NCBI GenBank assembly: GCA_002633025.1 | Contig: NMRB01000191.1 | Coordinates: 121,418 to 185,417, forward strand | From: Notospermus geniculatus | Taxonomy: Eukaryota > Nemertea > Pilidiophora > Heteronemertea > Lineidae | Direction of reading: 5' to 3' | DNA length: 64,000 bases | Shown here: positions 38,927-52,700 of the stretch, piece by piece | Layout of the letters: every line of letters starts with the position of its first letter | How positions within the stretch are numbered: position 1 is the stretch's first letter | Position numbers and translations under genes: made by a program | Notes under the pieces: generated by a model | Seen by the model: only the letters and a program-made list of their open reading frames with translations | Told to the model about the DNA's origin: nothing | Databases searched by the model: none

Positions 38927-41900
38927 TGAGCAAACCACAATCACTCCCCTGTACCTGCATGTATGTACGAAGAGAAACAATTACTTTGTAGTCATGAATA
39001 CCACATTGCCATTAGCCGAGTGAAATTCAGAGAAACCATCTTATGAGCAAAGGAACAGGTGGTACAGACTTCCTCTCTTCTACGAAAAGGGTGGAAACAA
39101 TTTGTGACGTACTTACAATTAGCTTACAAGTCTAGGCCTACTAATTATAAGTAATAACTCTCAAAGAATGGTAGATCAGGCAATCACACATCTGATAATT
39201 TGGAAGATTACCATAGCTACTTTTGCCTCCATGATTTCCTGCCTTTTCAACGGGTTGTTTGAGGATTTGTAAATGTAGAATGATTACGGCCTTCACAGGG
39301 TACAGATTACCCATTCTCCAGTCATTCTAAGTTTTTTCTCATTCACCCAATAGTTTCTGTGAAAACCAATTCTGTATATATTCCAGTTGGTGTGGATAAA
39401 CTGCCAGGGTGTGGGCAATCTTTTCAGGAATTTTCAAATCCAGATGGTAAATACCAAAAGCCTTACACAGAGGCGAGGAAATGGCAAGTATCTGACCTTT
39501 TAAAATAAGTCACCAGGGAATGGCAACAGAAAATTTCACCCACTCTCGATAATTTTGCCGCAGTTGGAGTGAGTGTGTCAGGAATTTGCCAAGAATCCGA
39601 AATAAACGCCCATTCATGCTGAGTGTACAATGATAATCAGATGGACTGCTAAGTTAATGTAACAAATTTAAATATAAAAAACGGTAAAAACCAGCATCAG
39701 TAACAGTTACGGTAATTTACACAACCATCGTATCAATGGTAAACTGCCCTTCAGAAGATGATGGATAGCTTGAAATGCACCAACAAAAGAGTCAAGTGAA
39801 CTGTAATATATGAAATGATTTTCAGACTCTGAACATTGGCCAATGCTGCCCAGCTTTGTTCTCATTTATCATAAGTTCAAGTTCAATAAAATACTTCAAT
39901 CTTGTCTGCGTTATTAAAAACTCAAGGCTAAAGTTCTTCTTTAATGGCAGATATTTCTGTGATGTTGGGTTACCAAGAACATTCCATCTCCATGAAGGAT
40001 CGTTACTGGAAAACAGCACAAACACAAAGGCTGATAAGATAGTCCTTTGGTGTAAAAACTGTAGGCCCAAAACATTTTACAATGGGTCACTATCAAATAT
40101 CAACAGGGTTGGGCTCTGTATCAAATATCTGATCTAAAATTACAGATCGTTGGTAGATAGAAGACTAAAAAGATTAAAATTTATTATGTGTAGCAATCTT
40201 GACCCAATTAGGTGAAACTTGCCAACACCATCCATTCTTTATCAATCCCTGGACAAGTGCCGTGCATTGTAGGAACCTTGTACCAACTGATGATAACCCC
40301 TCTAAATCGTTCCGTTGCACTGCACCAACTGAACCATTGGTGTGATTGATACTGAGTTCTCCTCTCCAGGCCCAAGATCACAGGTGAGCAAAAGTAGCTT
40401 GCTCACCTTCAGACTTCTAACAACTCCATCCGACCTACTGTTCATGATATTAGGTTTGAAGCATACTAATTAGTGAAAGAGAGATTTTATTTCAAAAGTT
40501 GAAAGATTTGGCATCGTGTTTTCGAGCAACTGGCTGAGGCTTTCATGGCTTTTAACCCCGTACAATATACATGCATCTGTGAGTTCAGTAACTTATGAAC
40601 CATTGAACTTGACTAAAATGCTGCATTGGAACAGCAGAAATAGTCTTCAGGATTATGTTCGTGAGCAGGGCAAGGTATTCTTTTTTATTTTAAAGAACTC
40701 CCAGTTTAAACCTACGTTAGCAATCCTTCAAGATCAACTCTCCAACCTTGAATACTTGTTAAAACATTAGTACAAGTTGTTTCAACAGAGATATGGGAAG
40801 ATATATGTTTTCTTGAGATTTTAATGACTTCTGGTGATGTATCCTGTTGTATCCTGGTGTGTTATGAGAGGTAACAGACATATAGCGTGAGTGATGCACA
40901 TTTGTTTTAGCTTGGGTAACCTTTGAACGTAGAGTAACAAGGGAAGGCCTGCCAGGAAATAGGTGCTTTTGGCAGGTTTAACACATCAAAATTACTGCTG
41001 TTAGCTCTCCCATTATCGAACATATTTGTCATGGAAAGATTTAAGTTCTGATGGATACCGTGAGGTACAACATTTTCATGGCCATCAAAATATTTTTGAT
41101 TTCATTCTGTTCAAGGTTTTGGCCAAAGTTATCTTTCCATCTGCTTTCATGCTAAGTGCATTTTTTGAAGAACAATATTTCACTCAACCAGAGTTACTCA
41201 ACCATCACCAAAAGGCCTCTCTCTCTCGCTTTCTCTCCTTGTTTGCAACGTCAAATTGACGGTTTTTTGTCTGTGACAATGAATACCCATTGTACATCCC
41301 AGTTAACTCTTGCTCTGCACGATGAATCTTCCAGCTTCATGGATGGCCAGTCAGTGCCAAGTTCAATATCTGCATAACAAGCTGACCGTACTGATGGAGG
41401 ACTAACTCGGTTAGCATTGAAACGTTTTCATCCGTTGTCAAGCGTCCTTCATCCTAATCAGGTGAACAACCGAATGTCCTCAGGAGAGGAGGATTGTGCG
41501 TGTCATGCACTCGGCTGATGTCAAGACAAGTCCAGGTCAAATCAATTCATGTATTCCTCACCTTCTGAGGAATATAACGGAGAAATAAGTTTTATCTGAA
41601 TCGACCAAGAGTGTAGATTTGCAGTGGTGCACATTAACCATCTGTAAAGAAATAGGGCATCATGCACATGTGGAAATTTTGGTGACTTGGCTCAAGGCCC
41701 AAGTAGAATTTATGGCAAAAAAAGTATTTTGAAGAAAAATTGTCACAAAAAGACTATTCTCAAAATACTGAAGCTCGTCCTGTATAAAAGTGTTCTTTAA
41801 TGAACGATGTCCAGTCCATTGAAACAGGGTTAAACATGAAGACAAAAGGTGAAGTAGCCTACTGCTGGGCAAACCATGATAAAGTATGGTAGTCAACAAC

Positions 41901-41968
41901 TGCTTGTAGGATAATGGCAGCAAGACAAGGAATAAGGTTGTAACAGAATGCCACCACTATCTTCCCTA
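38927..41968 (+). repeat. 3.04-kb direct duplication, copy B
   Basis: This 3042-base partner of 35881-38925 begins with TGAGCAAACC immediately after the 'n' and ends with CTTCCCTA, where copy A stops. Beyond 41968 the sequence continues uniquely, just as the sequence before 35881 is unique to copy A. This is what two overlapping contig ends from different haplotypes would give. Confidence 0.9.
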
Positions 41969-44623
41969 CCACAGGAAACCTGAAGGGAAGCCAAGAGGTG
42001 AACTCAAGGCTAAGAGACGTAGAAGATAAACGAAACAAATGTATCAATCTCTCACCCAGGAAAGAAAGTTGGCAAAGATTGGAAAGAATAACAAGTTGTT
42101 TTTTCAGCCTCAATTTTCGAAAACGATTGCTGTTACATCCTATTCACAACATACATCAATTGTTTAATGCTAATGAGCCTGGACACAAACAAAAGTTGAT
42201 TAAGATGCAAACAAGGGCAGATGTTGTTGAAGCATTGTTATTGCAGCGATTGTCCACGGTTGTAAAGATCTGCTGAGTCTTGTTTACCAGTATTCTCCCC
42301 CTGCTGATCAGATGATCGGTAAAAACTGGCCAAACTTTACCATTACTCAAGGTATGCAAACAACATTCCTACCCAATTGAAAGAAAAGGGAATGCCACTG
42401 CACCACAATGGTAACAATTTAAATTGTGTTTGTAAACAGTAAAAATTACGATGGAGCTCTCTACCACAACTGAAGCAAGTCTGAAAGCGATAAAAAAATC
42501 TACTACAACTCTAGGTTCCCATGAAGCACAACAGGAAATACCTTCACAACAACACCGTGGTGAAAGGCATGGTCTGCCCCTGCAGTTGATCACAAGAAAG
42601 ATGTTAGCAAAATGTTTTATTGTTAGCATGATTCTTATTTTCAATACCAATGTGTGCAGAGGTAATTTAAAACAATTTGACAGGAGAGTGTATCCTCCAC
42701 ACTGGTCATGCCTAACCATGGCAATTTCCTTCAATTCATTTTGAAAGCTTCTTCAGAAAGATGTCATGATGAGTGCAAGTTAAACTCACCATTACGTTAA
42801 AAAAGGCTGATGACCAGAGCAGGAAATATCCTCTACCTGCTCTACAAAAAAAGGATTGCATCAATTGTAAGAATGCTGTCTTGCCCTCATGGCCTCAGGC
42901 AAAAATTATTTGCAATTTTCTGCAAAATAAATATTCCAATAGCTGACAGCATGTAGCATTTTTGGACAAGAAACACTGCATTATGCTCCCAAAGCAAGCG
43001 AGGGTAGCTTCATCCACCGCTGGCCAAATACCATCTTTGGAGAATGCAGCAACCAGGGGTTGAATTTATAATCATGGTATTCACAGCTATTACAGATAAC
43101 CAGCTGATTCAGTCGCTTCTTCTGGCCTGAGGTTCTGAATGCAATCACTAACTGCCTATGCTGCAGTGACATCTCTTTTTGTGATAATCTTTTTTCCCGA
43201 TCCTTCACAAAAATTTTCCCAGATTTTCCTTTTCTTGAGCTTCATGAGAAGAATGTCTTTTTACAGATTCATGCATCATGGAATTGGTCTGTAGAGGCTG
43301 AGCGCTTGTCCCAGCAGCTTTTGGCTCCAGCTGATCGAATTCTTGATTCTCAAAGTGGATGTACAGGAATATATCAGTAGGAATACATCATTAGAACACA
43401 TACATCATTAGAAATAGGAATTAGGAATACATCATTAGAACTTCAGCCAATGTTTATTTTATTTTCTTATCAGTAGGCCTACTTGTACTCAGTTTGAGAC
43501 ACTTGACTTTGAATATTCTTCCTTAACACACATGGGAAACAGCTTCAACATATAGATCAGCTCAGGATGGAACTATTGGAACTATGACTGATGGTACTGT
43601 AACTGAAGCACTGTGCTGAAGTTCTTGCATGAATAATGTTGTGTTTTTCATGCCCACAAAGGTTAATCTGTAATCAATTGGTTACCCTGAAAGTGTTAAC
43701 ACGCAATCAAGATAGCAAAGTGCAACATTTTTACAAATGTTTCACTTTCACCATGTCAAGTGCACATCACAATAATCAAGATAAGTTCTGCCTGAGGAAC
43801 ACCTTTTACCTCTGAATTATACACCAGTCTCCAGGCAGTGCATCAATGTTGCACTGTCTATCAATCAGTGTCATATGGATCTGTTTGGAGATTGCCTGGC
43901 CTCTTCGATAACTCCACTCATCAGCATCCTCTTACCTGAGCAAAAACCAATGGCAAATAGTTGGTAAATTTACCTTTTCCATAAGACCCAATTACTTTAC
44001 ATAAGGAAAGACACCTGGCTGTTGGAGAAGCATCTAGGCCGAATCCGTAACAGAATATCATACTTCTTTCAATTGGGGCAAAAAAATGTCAATGATTTAA
44101 ATGACAATAGATGTTCTTTGACTGTAAACAATCTGCTCTTCTAGAGTCTGTGTCACTTTTTGCAATGTCTTGAAGCAATGGCTTACAACTGCCCTGAAAG
44201 CCTAACATTTAAGTTTTAGTTCAGACCCAGAGGAACCTTTTTATTCATGAAGTGTTGTTACCTTCAAATGTTCAATCAAGTTTCATATTTTTTACATGCA
44301 ACAGACCTTTAGGTATTGGCACAATTTAATCACAATGTCACATTTTAACCTGGAAATGATAATGTTTTCATAACGAAAAAAATATGCCAACATTTTCATC
44401 TCGAAAAATTGTGACATTTCAGAATAAACTAAATTTAATCTGTTGAAATACCAATACAAATGAGACAATTATGATATACTGCTATATATTTTAGTAGGCA
44501 ATTTGACTGTCAGAGTAGGCCACGACAAAAAGGCAGTTGATACATTTCCAAATGTATTCCATGTGCAGTAATAACAATATCTGATGAAAGTCCACCTCAG
44601 GTGGTGTGGCAGCAGGGTTACAA
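41969..44623. other. No supportable gene
   Basis: A 97-codon plus-strand frame (42451-42741) starts at an ATG and contains a hydrophobic stretch beginning MLAKCFIVSMILIF, but an overlapping 121-codon minus frame is equally open, which points to chance. At 43379-43441 the 19-mer AGGAATACATCATTAGAAC occurs twice around a third partial copy. Confidence 0.45.
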
Positions 44624-45155
44624 GTTCATGTTTGAGGACCTTACAATTACGGTTTGCTGATATAGCTCAGTATGTCTTATTTTTTGTCAAAATTAAAACA
44701 AGCGTGAGAATCAGGTACAAGGAAGAACAGCTATAGAGCAGTAAAGAATCCATCAAAGCATTGTGTAAATGACTTTCATCAAGCTTGTCAGGCAACAGAA
44801 TAATTGTTTACATCTCTGTATGTATCAACCCCTTCAACTCTCAACCTTTGTTGCAAAACACCACTTACAACATTGTTATCATAAATAACCAGCCGAAAAA
44901 TCTGATACAAAGTCTATCAAAACATTGATTTGTTGACTTTGTTGTAACCCAGACTGGCCTGAAATTAGAGCAAAAGTTATTATATGTTGATAACCTGTAG
45001 ATATTTCTAACACCTCCACCTATGAACTGTTTTACCAATCTTTTCATAATCTTGCCAATAAAACATCAACTAACACAAGTAATTTCAGCAAGGTTATCAG
45101 AGATGTCAGAAAAGGTATCAATCTGTTGCTGACTACTCTTTCTATTCTAGTCTGT
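44624..45155 (+). repeat. 0.54-kb direct duplication, copy A
   Basis: Matches 45157-45701 from GTTCATG to CTAGTCTGT. Differences include a block of about 14 bases (GATTCTGTCTTGAA) missing here near 44724 and scattered single bases. It ends at a single 'n'. Confidence 0.88.
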
Positions 45156-45156
45156 N
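45156..45156. other. Single-N contig junction 2
   Basis: Same configuration as at 38926: duplicate sequence immediately on both sides of one undetermined base. Confidence 0.9.
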
Positions 45157-45701
45157 GTTCATGTCTTAGGACCTTACAATCACAGCTTGCTGCTATAGCT
45201 CAGTAATGTCTTATTTTTTTTCAAAATTAAAACAAGCGTGAGAATCAGGTATAAGGAAGGATTCTGTCTTGAAAACAGCTATAGAGCAGTAAAGAATCCA
45301 TCAAAGCATTGTGTAAATGACTTTCATCACGCTTGTCAGAACAGAATAATTGTTTACATCTCTGTATGTATCAACCCCTTCAACTCTCAACCTTTGTTGC
45401 AAAACACCACTTACAACATTGTTATCATAAATAACCAGCCGAAAAATCTGATACAAAGTCTATCAAAACATTGATTTGTTGACTTTGTTGTAACCCAGAC
45501 TGGCCTGAAATTAGAGCAAAAGTTATTATATGTTGATAACCTGTAGATATTTCTAACACCTCCACCTATGAACTGTTTTACCAATCTTTTCATAATCTTG
45601 CCAATAAAACATCAACTAACACAAGTAATTTCAACAAGGTTATCAGAGATGTCAGAAATGGTATCAATCTGTTGCTGACTACTCTTTCTATTCTAGTCTG
45701 T
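45157..45701 (+). repeat. 0.54-kb direct duplication, copy B
   Basis: Partner of 44624-45155. The sequence after 45701 is unique, as is the sequence before 44624, consistent with an unmerged overlap of two haplotype contigs. Confidence 0.88.
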
Positions 45702-46978
45702 ACATTTCTCCATGCCTTTAGACTTATCTTTAGGTGTTGATAAATTCCACTTAATATCAGGGTCTGTCTTAAGTTTGTGATATTAATTTAATTTTAGACT
45801 TTTTAAAAGTGTTTATGTATTGGTGTACAAATAACTTGTGTACCCAGAGCTATTCTTGCCTCTACAATGTATTACAATCTGAGCATCAAGAAAATTCAGA
45901 GGATTCAAATTTCATATCAAACTTTCCATGGAACAGTCTAATACTTTTCTGTCACTTCCTCTGAAAGCTTGCTACAAGAGTACCCTACATATACATGATT
46001 CTTGTGCACAACACTCGCCATCTTTTCTATTTCAGTGAACTTGGTTCCTGTCCTTGGCCCTACTACAACCGTCATGAGTGAATGGTGCAATGGTATTGGC
46101 AGGCAATCAAAGAAGACAAGATGATCTCCTCCACCATCTCAATCAGAGTCAAAAACATGTACGTATTCTCCACAATGACATTCTCCTTTGGACTTCCCCT
46201 TTTGGAACCCAAGGCCACAACTGGTAATTTTTCCACTTGCTCCTTGGTATGCACGCTGCGTAAAGGCTAAGCCCCGAGCATTGCACTGAACATTTTTCCC
46301 TGCACGGTAGTTCCGCATGGATTGTCTATGACAGCATACTCTCTCTGCCCAAATGGAATGGTCATCCCTCGCATTTTTTAACTTCATGGCCAAATGGGAA
46401 GATTTACGCTCTCACATCATAAATAATTCACACAGTTCACAGCATTGGTAACCAGTTAGCGACCCAAGTGCCGATGGTCTGTGACATGTCCAGTGCTAAC
46501 TCAATTCTCTGATAGTCATACCTTTCCTTCTGTAGCGATCAACTGACAAAGATGCAGACCCGAAGAGATTTTTACACAAAATATTTCATGCCAACATGCC
46601 AGGAATACAAATGGTCTGCTTCAAAGACTTCGAATTCTGCCGATAAAAAATTCACAAAAGTTTTGTTCATTAAGCTGATTTCTTGCATTGGTGTTAAATA
46701 TCACTCCTTTGAACAAGTCACCAGCAACTTAATGCTCTGCTTTTATTTTGCCAGTTGCTCTTGCCCATCTGAAACATTACAAGTTCAGCCACACAAGTTC
46801 TCAAGCTTGAGAGCAAAAATGCCTTCAGAAATGTCAACTCTGCATTTGGTTGGAGATTGATCCTATGATAATTGAAAAGCTGCTGTTCCTCCTTGGCTCC
46901 CATTAGACCCTGGTTCCTCCTACCCCCAGGAAGACAAATACTTGGTAATGCTGTATTTTGGCATTCAGCTTTCCAGTT
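45702..46978. other. No gene seen
   Basis: Single-copy sequence. Overlapping frames of 60-100 codons on both strands have no domain character. Confidence 0.5.
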
Positions 46979-47106
46979 GATATTTCATATGATGACTTGA
47001 ATTCCCATTTGATATTTCATATGATGACTTGAATTCCCATTTGATATTTCATATGATGACTTGAATTCCCATTTGATATTTCATATGATGACTTGAATTC
47101 CCATTT
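46979..47106. repeat. Four identical 32-base tandem repeats
   Basis: Units at 46979-47010, 47011-47042, 47043-47074 and 47075-47106 are identical, each beginning GATATTTCATATGATGACTT. The flanks do not extend the pattern (TTCCAGTT before, GAAGATCC after). Perfect identity across four units marks a young expansion likely to vary in copy number. Confidence 0.97.
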
Positions 47107-48703
47107 GAAGATCCTGAAGGGCACGTGACACTCAAAACAGAATGGACCAGTTGTGGTGATTGGTATGTTCAGTGTTTAGTTATTGGTAATTATGGTCAGC
47201 AGTTTTTTATTTCACCATCATGGTGGCATTTTGGAACAATAAGATAGCCAAGATAAGCATATCAGAAAAATACCATGTATTCCAAGAAATAAAAGTACCA
47301 AAATAATATACAACATGTTCTGACAATGACACCAATGAAGTTTTTTTTGGAAACTGAGCCTTAATACTGATATAAATTGGGATTTTGACCTGTTTATCAG
47401 CCATAAACACATGATCAAATCAAACTCCAAAGTCAGACATTTTGAGGTCACTCATGCTACTGCAACCAGTAGTCAAATTGTGATAAAACTACTTGGCAAT
47501 ATTTTATATGGAGCTGTTGGATGTGACCTGGAGCAACAGGGCAATAAACTTGTGTATGCCCCGATATAAAAGACCTAAGCCCAACTGAAGAGAAAGCACA
47601 GGGAATTACATGACCAAATTTTAATGATTGCTCTTACTACTGAGTACGGTAATAATAAACTACTGTTATATAGTTGTGTGTACATCATCAACATTGTACA
47701 TTTCCTGTCTTTCGTTCCAGGCAGGAAGTGAAGAAAAGGTCAGGAAGATCAACAAAGGTACTTCCGCCAATCACGGTCTGAGAATCATTTGTAGAAAAAA
47801 ACGAACACCCAGTCATGGAAGAAAGTGAACTGGAGTGTTTATTCACAACATGGAGGAATTATGATGAACTAATGATTTCGCTGTAAGTCATCAAAGATGA
47901 AAAGCATTGGAATATCCTGTTCAGCTGAGACTGGCAGCAGTGGGATTTGGGCAGCTTCATCAGTTCTTGCCAACAGCACGAGACTCGATCATCATAATTG
48001 ATAAACCTTCCATTGGAATTGGAGAAACTACATGAATTCTTGCACACCTTCCCTTGATTCTTGTTGGTCGCTGCCTGCTGAAGCCATTGGTAGAAGGTGA
48101 TGTTGCAAACAGGGAATGTTTCGGACAATACACAAATGAACTGTAATATCGAAAGTACTGTTGAGGATGAATTTTGGTCATTTCTGAGTCAACATCAGTC
48201 ATCAGTGGTAAATTTGGACCAAATTCTGATAGATCTTAGGAATGACTTTCAGGATTTACCTGAGTCACTCCAGTAGAGAAGTCATTGGTGGCAAAAAATA
48301 CGATATATCTAACCTGTCGCACCAACTGAACATAAATCATTAGAAAGGCGATTCAAAATAACTTAATTACCTATCAAGAGCAACTTTCTCCAATGATAAG
48401 GGGTACTTCCTCAATTCAGCCTCACAATCACCACTAAATGGCAGTAATGTGTGTATAATAGGCAAGAAAATTGTTCTAGTAAGGCCTTGAAATGTCAAAA
48501 ATATCACGTGTAATACCTGCGTGTGTGGATGATTCAGTAATATGGTACTTGGAACATATTCAATTGGTAGCATGGGTTTATGCATAGAAAAATCCACACA
48601 AAAATAAAAAGTTTTTCCACTGTGACGTGCTTGTTCAAAAAAGCTTTCATAATTTGGTACTTTGTTGGAGTTCATAGCTAGCATTATCAATGGACTAAGA
48701 ACA
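47107..48703. other. No gene seen
   Basis: Single-copy AT-rich sequence with only short, overlapping chance frames. Confidence 0.5.
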
Positions 48704-48970
48704 TATTACAGAAGCACTGGCAGCATAGATCAGTGAATCATGGGAAAAGCTAGTAGAAGTCTTCTTACAGAAGCATTGGCAGTGTGGATCAATGAATTGC
48801 GAAAAGGGTACTCGAGCAGATCTTATAGAACAATTGGCAGCACCGATCAGGGATCTATGGAAAAAGTTAGTTGAAGTTTCCTTACAGAAGCATTGGCAGC
48901 ATAGATCAGTGAAAATAGAAAAAATTATTAGAAGTCCTCTTGCAGAAGCCTTGGCAGCATAGCTCAGTAA
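48704..48970. repeat. Minisatellite, five units of 58-59 bases
   Basis: TTACAGAAGCATTGGCAGCA followed by TAGATCAGTGAA, then GGAAAAAG(C/T)TAGT and AGAAGT, recurs with its TTGGC word ending at 48721, 48780, 48838, 48897 and 48955. The middle copy is the most diverged. The 114-codon minus-strand frame across it is a product of the repeat and is not evidence of a gene. Confidence 0.88.
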
Positions 48971-49695
48971 ACCAGGAGGCCAAGAATATTTCAATGCAGT
49001 CTCACACACTGTGATGATGCGTTTCACAGGTACCATCACTGAGACTACACCGTGTAATTACGTCTCATGTGGCCTATTAGCAGTTCGCTCTAATCAGCAG
49101 TGTTTGCATAAAATTTTGCTCTGACTCCATTACGATAGATAGTAATTTGTCCCTCGTTATTCATTCGCCGCTTCTTCCCGGTGATATAAACAGGGTCGGT
49201 GTTTTTCTCACTCCCAGCATGTAGCCTGTAAGTAGTCGGCTAATTCGCTCACACCCGAGGCGATAGAGTCAAGTTTCTTTGCATTTAACCCATTCATCGG
49301 ATGACATAGCTTATAAGTTGAGGTTCAGGGAACATTGTCCAAATCTCAAACCAGTTCACTTTTGTGTGGATCCCAGCCTCTCCCTGCTGATACCACCACA
49401 TCCAGCTGCTCTTTTCTACTAAGCGAGGAAGCTCTGAGTCCCGAATTGGTATTCCATCCAGTCTGACCTAGGACTCCTCTTCATCTATTATCTGTCCCAA
49501 TGGTGTCTGTCCTTTATATTTCACTCAAATGGTGACAGGTTGGATTTACTTTGAATTTTCTCTTTTCTTTCTTCAAACATGGGTATGTTAAAGGGTTAAA
49601 TGCCTCCCAACTTGGAACTTTGTAGATGGGATACAGTACATCACAGGGAGCAGCTTACCTATCCGCCCTTATTCTCAGGCCAAGCTGAAACTACC
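48971..49695. other. No gene seen up to the sequence gap
   Basis: Single-copy sequence; no frame or repeat of note. Confidence 0.5.
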
Positions 49696-49719
49696 NNNNN
49701 NNNNNNNNNNNNNNNNNNN
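49696..49719. other. Assembly gap, 24 N, next to poly-C
   Basis: Undetermined bases followed directly by 14 C at 49720-49733. The homopolymer probably stopped the sequencing reads. Confidence 0.98.
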
Positions 49720-49733
49720 CCCCCCCCCCCCCC

Positions 49734-52700
49734 GCACTGACTACAACCCCAAAAACTGAGCCTCAATTTCCACATCAAAGAGCTGCATCAGTGTAGTGGC
49801 ATGTCAGTGACTAGCAGTCAGGAGGTTTCCAGTGCAATTCCTGAGCTATTTTTCAGTGCAGGACTCGGGGGAGAGTCCTCAGCAATGGTGCACCAGTCAA
49901 GTCAATTGCTGAGCATGCAGGATCTGGGGGCCAGTGGTCCAATTACTGGAAACTGGCAAACACGACAAAGCAAATGCAGAAGAGGACAAAAGCTGCATAG
50001 GAAGTGGGCCATAACGTTATTAATCGTGTGACACATAGGGCAATAATTATCCTAGTACTTCCTGAATTATACCATCATAATCAGCCAACGGTTCATTAAC
50101 CCCTGAGGGCCTGTACAAAACGATTTTTTAATTATTTTTGGAAATGCGGTTTTTGTCATAGCAAGATTGAAATTTCAATGAACTTGTTTTGAAATTATTC
50201 TACTTAGCAAATGATAGGCCTACTTGTTCTCAAAGTGGTGCAAACTGTATGAGGAGGAATATCATGATGAAACATTGTAGATAATTACCAGGAGCAATTG
50301 CTAGATGAGCAAACAACACATTTTGTGTAATTTTTCCACCATAATTTTGAGGTTTTACCCGCAAGATCATAAACATTGTAACAAGGTTTGTTAGCTTTCA
50401 AAACACCCGAACAACCCGAGGGAGAACCTGAGATTATCTTCTGGCGCAGTTCAGGCATGAAGGTGAATCTTTTGCTATGTGGTTCGCATCTGGACTGTAT
50501 TGGAAGTGTGCACCATACCCTCAAAGCTGATAGCCCAACATGTTACGGGGTTCATACCCATAGTTCATTAAAGGCTTCCCCTCTGCTTTTTTGCTTTCGG
50601 AGCTCAGTATATTCTTCTTCAACCTAACTCTGCAGTGAGGTGCAAGGATTAGTTTAGGTCATGTCAACCTGATGTCTGCATCCTTTGGCAGATCTACGTA
50701 TTACCATCTCATGCCACACCTGCCAGCACACTCCGACCAAGGTATACTTGGAGACCGAAGCCCAACATTTTACACTTGTGCCATACCGTATCACATCAGA
50801 TCGAATTGAGCCTCAGATGTTGCGGATAAGATCAACTCTAATCATCTGACAATAATCCGTCTTCAATTCTGATAATCCTAACCCCTGATGCAGCGTTTGA
50901 AATTATACTGCTCCCTATATGCACAGCGTGCACAATTCAACTTCCTCACAGAAAATGTTGAAAGTGAATTTTTTTCAAGTTCCTTTTTTTTAACAACAAG
51001 AGCTTCAAAATTATATTTCTAGCCAGAGACATGATGTCAGATTAACCCTCTCAGTTCAGAGTAATTGCTGAAAATAATAACTGTAAAACTTCCAAAGTTG
51101 GTTCCCCAAAAACTCTACCCATGGATAGTCTTATGATGATGACGTCTATGAACTTAGACTCCATTCCGCCCAATATTAAAAAGGGAAATTCAAATTCATG
51201 TAACGTCTGCCATCATTCTACATCGACCAAACATTATCATAAAATAATGCTATATTCCCGCCAAAACCAGCATTTTACGGAGTGCAATTACTTCTTCAAA
51301 TAACCATCAACTACCGGTACCATAACACCGATTACCATGGCGGGACACACACAATGTCAAAATGCCATAATACTGGTATGTGTAAATTTTCTCTCGCTTT
51401 TGTTCTGCAGAAAGCGGACATTGTGGGCCAGTTGACCTACTACTCGTGACATTTGTGTGGAGTGAGTACCAATACAAATACGCCGCTATAAAAAATGACC
51501 CATCAGGAAGCCATATTTAAATACTCTAATCATGGTGAAATCTTTGCACACATCATGAAATGAAACCTCGTGCATCAACACATACAAGTAGGCCTAGGGC
51601 CAATGTTGGATATTGTATTCTGGGGCTAAAACATCATCTATGTCACCGCACCCATTCCCAATGTTACTGCAATGCTAGAGCCCCTTTTCATGGGCCATAT
51701 TTTAATTTGTGCTTGCTCAGAAACTCAGTGTCCTTTGTTCCAGTCAATGATGTGGGCAATAGAATGAAAATCGGGGTATAATTATGATTATTCTATTTAC
51801 GACTTGTTGTTCTGAAGTCCTTCAATGCTAATATTTCCTGTCTCTCTGCCAAATGTGGGTGTGCCTTTAACCCTCTGTGACAGACACAGTTAATGCCCCA
51901 AGTCTCTACATTCAGACCACATTCATCTTTAACTTCGGGTATATTTGCATGCACCCATGAAGTTCAATCCAACGTAAGTTGCTAGTACGGAGCAATACAT
52001 CAATAGTACATCAGGTACTATATACATGACAAGCCCTACATGGTTTGCACTCTGTTAACTTTCTTCAAGAGTCGAGGCTTACTATCATCCAATGAAAATG
52101 CTGAAGATATTAAGATCTTTTCATTTACTCATCACTTGTCTTAGATTCACCCAATCAAGTTGACCCTCCGCTACAAATTACTACGCTAAGAATCATTTCA
52201 TTTCTTCCCACAGAATGAGAACTAATGATCGTCAAGCTTTATTAGTTAGTTCTCTTAACGAACCCACTTGGAGAAGCCACAATATCGCCAAAATTCAATA
52301 CTACACACCAATGGTAGAGCTACTTCTATGCACTTGAAACTTAATTAAAACTGGCAATTATTCATAACATCAATGACGATGCGTTAAAACAATCGAGTAA
52401 GAATTCTTCTTGTGGCTTCCCATCCAAGAATATAAACATAACATTGACAAATTGTTCCAATTTACTATGAAGCACTCTGAGAATTATCAACTGGGATGTT
52501 CCCCATCCCAAAATATTGTGAGAAATCTAACTTTTTGTCACTAAACGAAAAGTTGTAAACGATAAAGAAACTTTGTGGATATGGATATTTTTGGTTCAAA
52601 AACTCGCTTTGGTTCAAAAAGTTGCTTTGCCAAAGATAGAAAAGTTTCTCTGGAAACCACATTGCAATGGTGCAACTGATGTTAAAAGACTGTCAATTGT

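Noticed and set aside
36731-40137. The same frame seen at 36.7-37.1 kb and 39.8-40.1 kb
   Set aside because: It is repeated only because the DNA is duplicated; indels change the frame between copies, so there is no sign of coding.
42369-42744. Overlapping frames of 121 codons (minus) and 97 codons (plus), the latter with a signal-like stretch
   Set aside because: Two mutually overlapping open frames without similarity to anything point to a locally low stop content.
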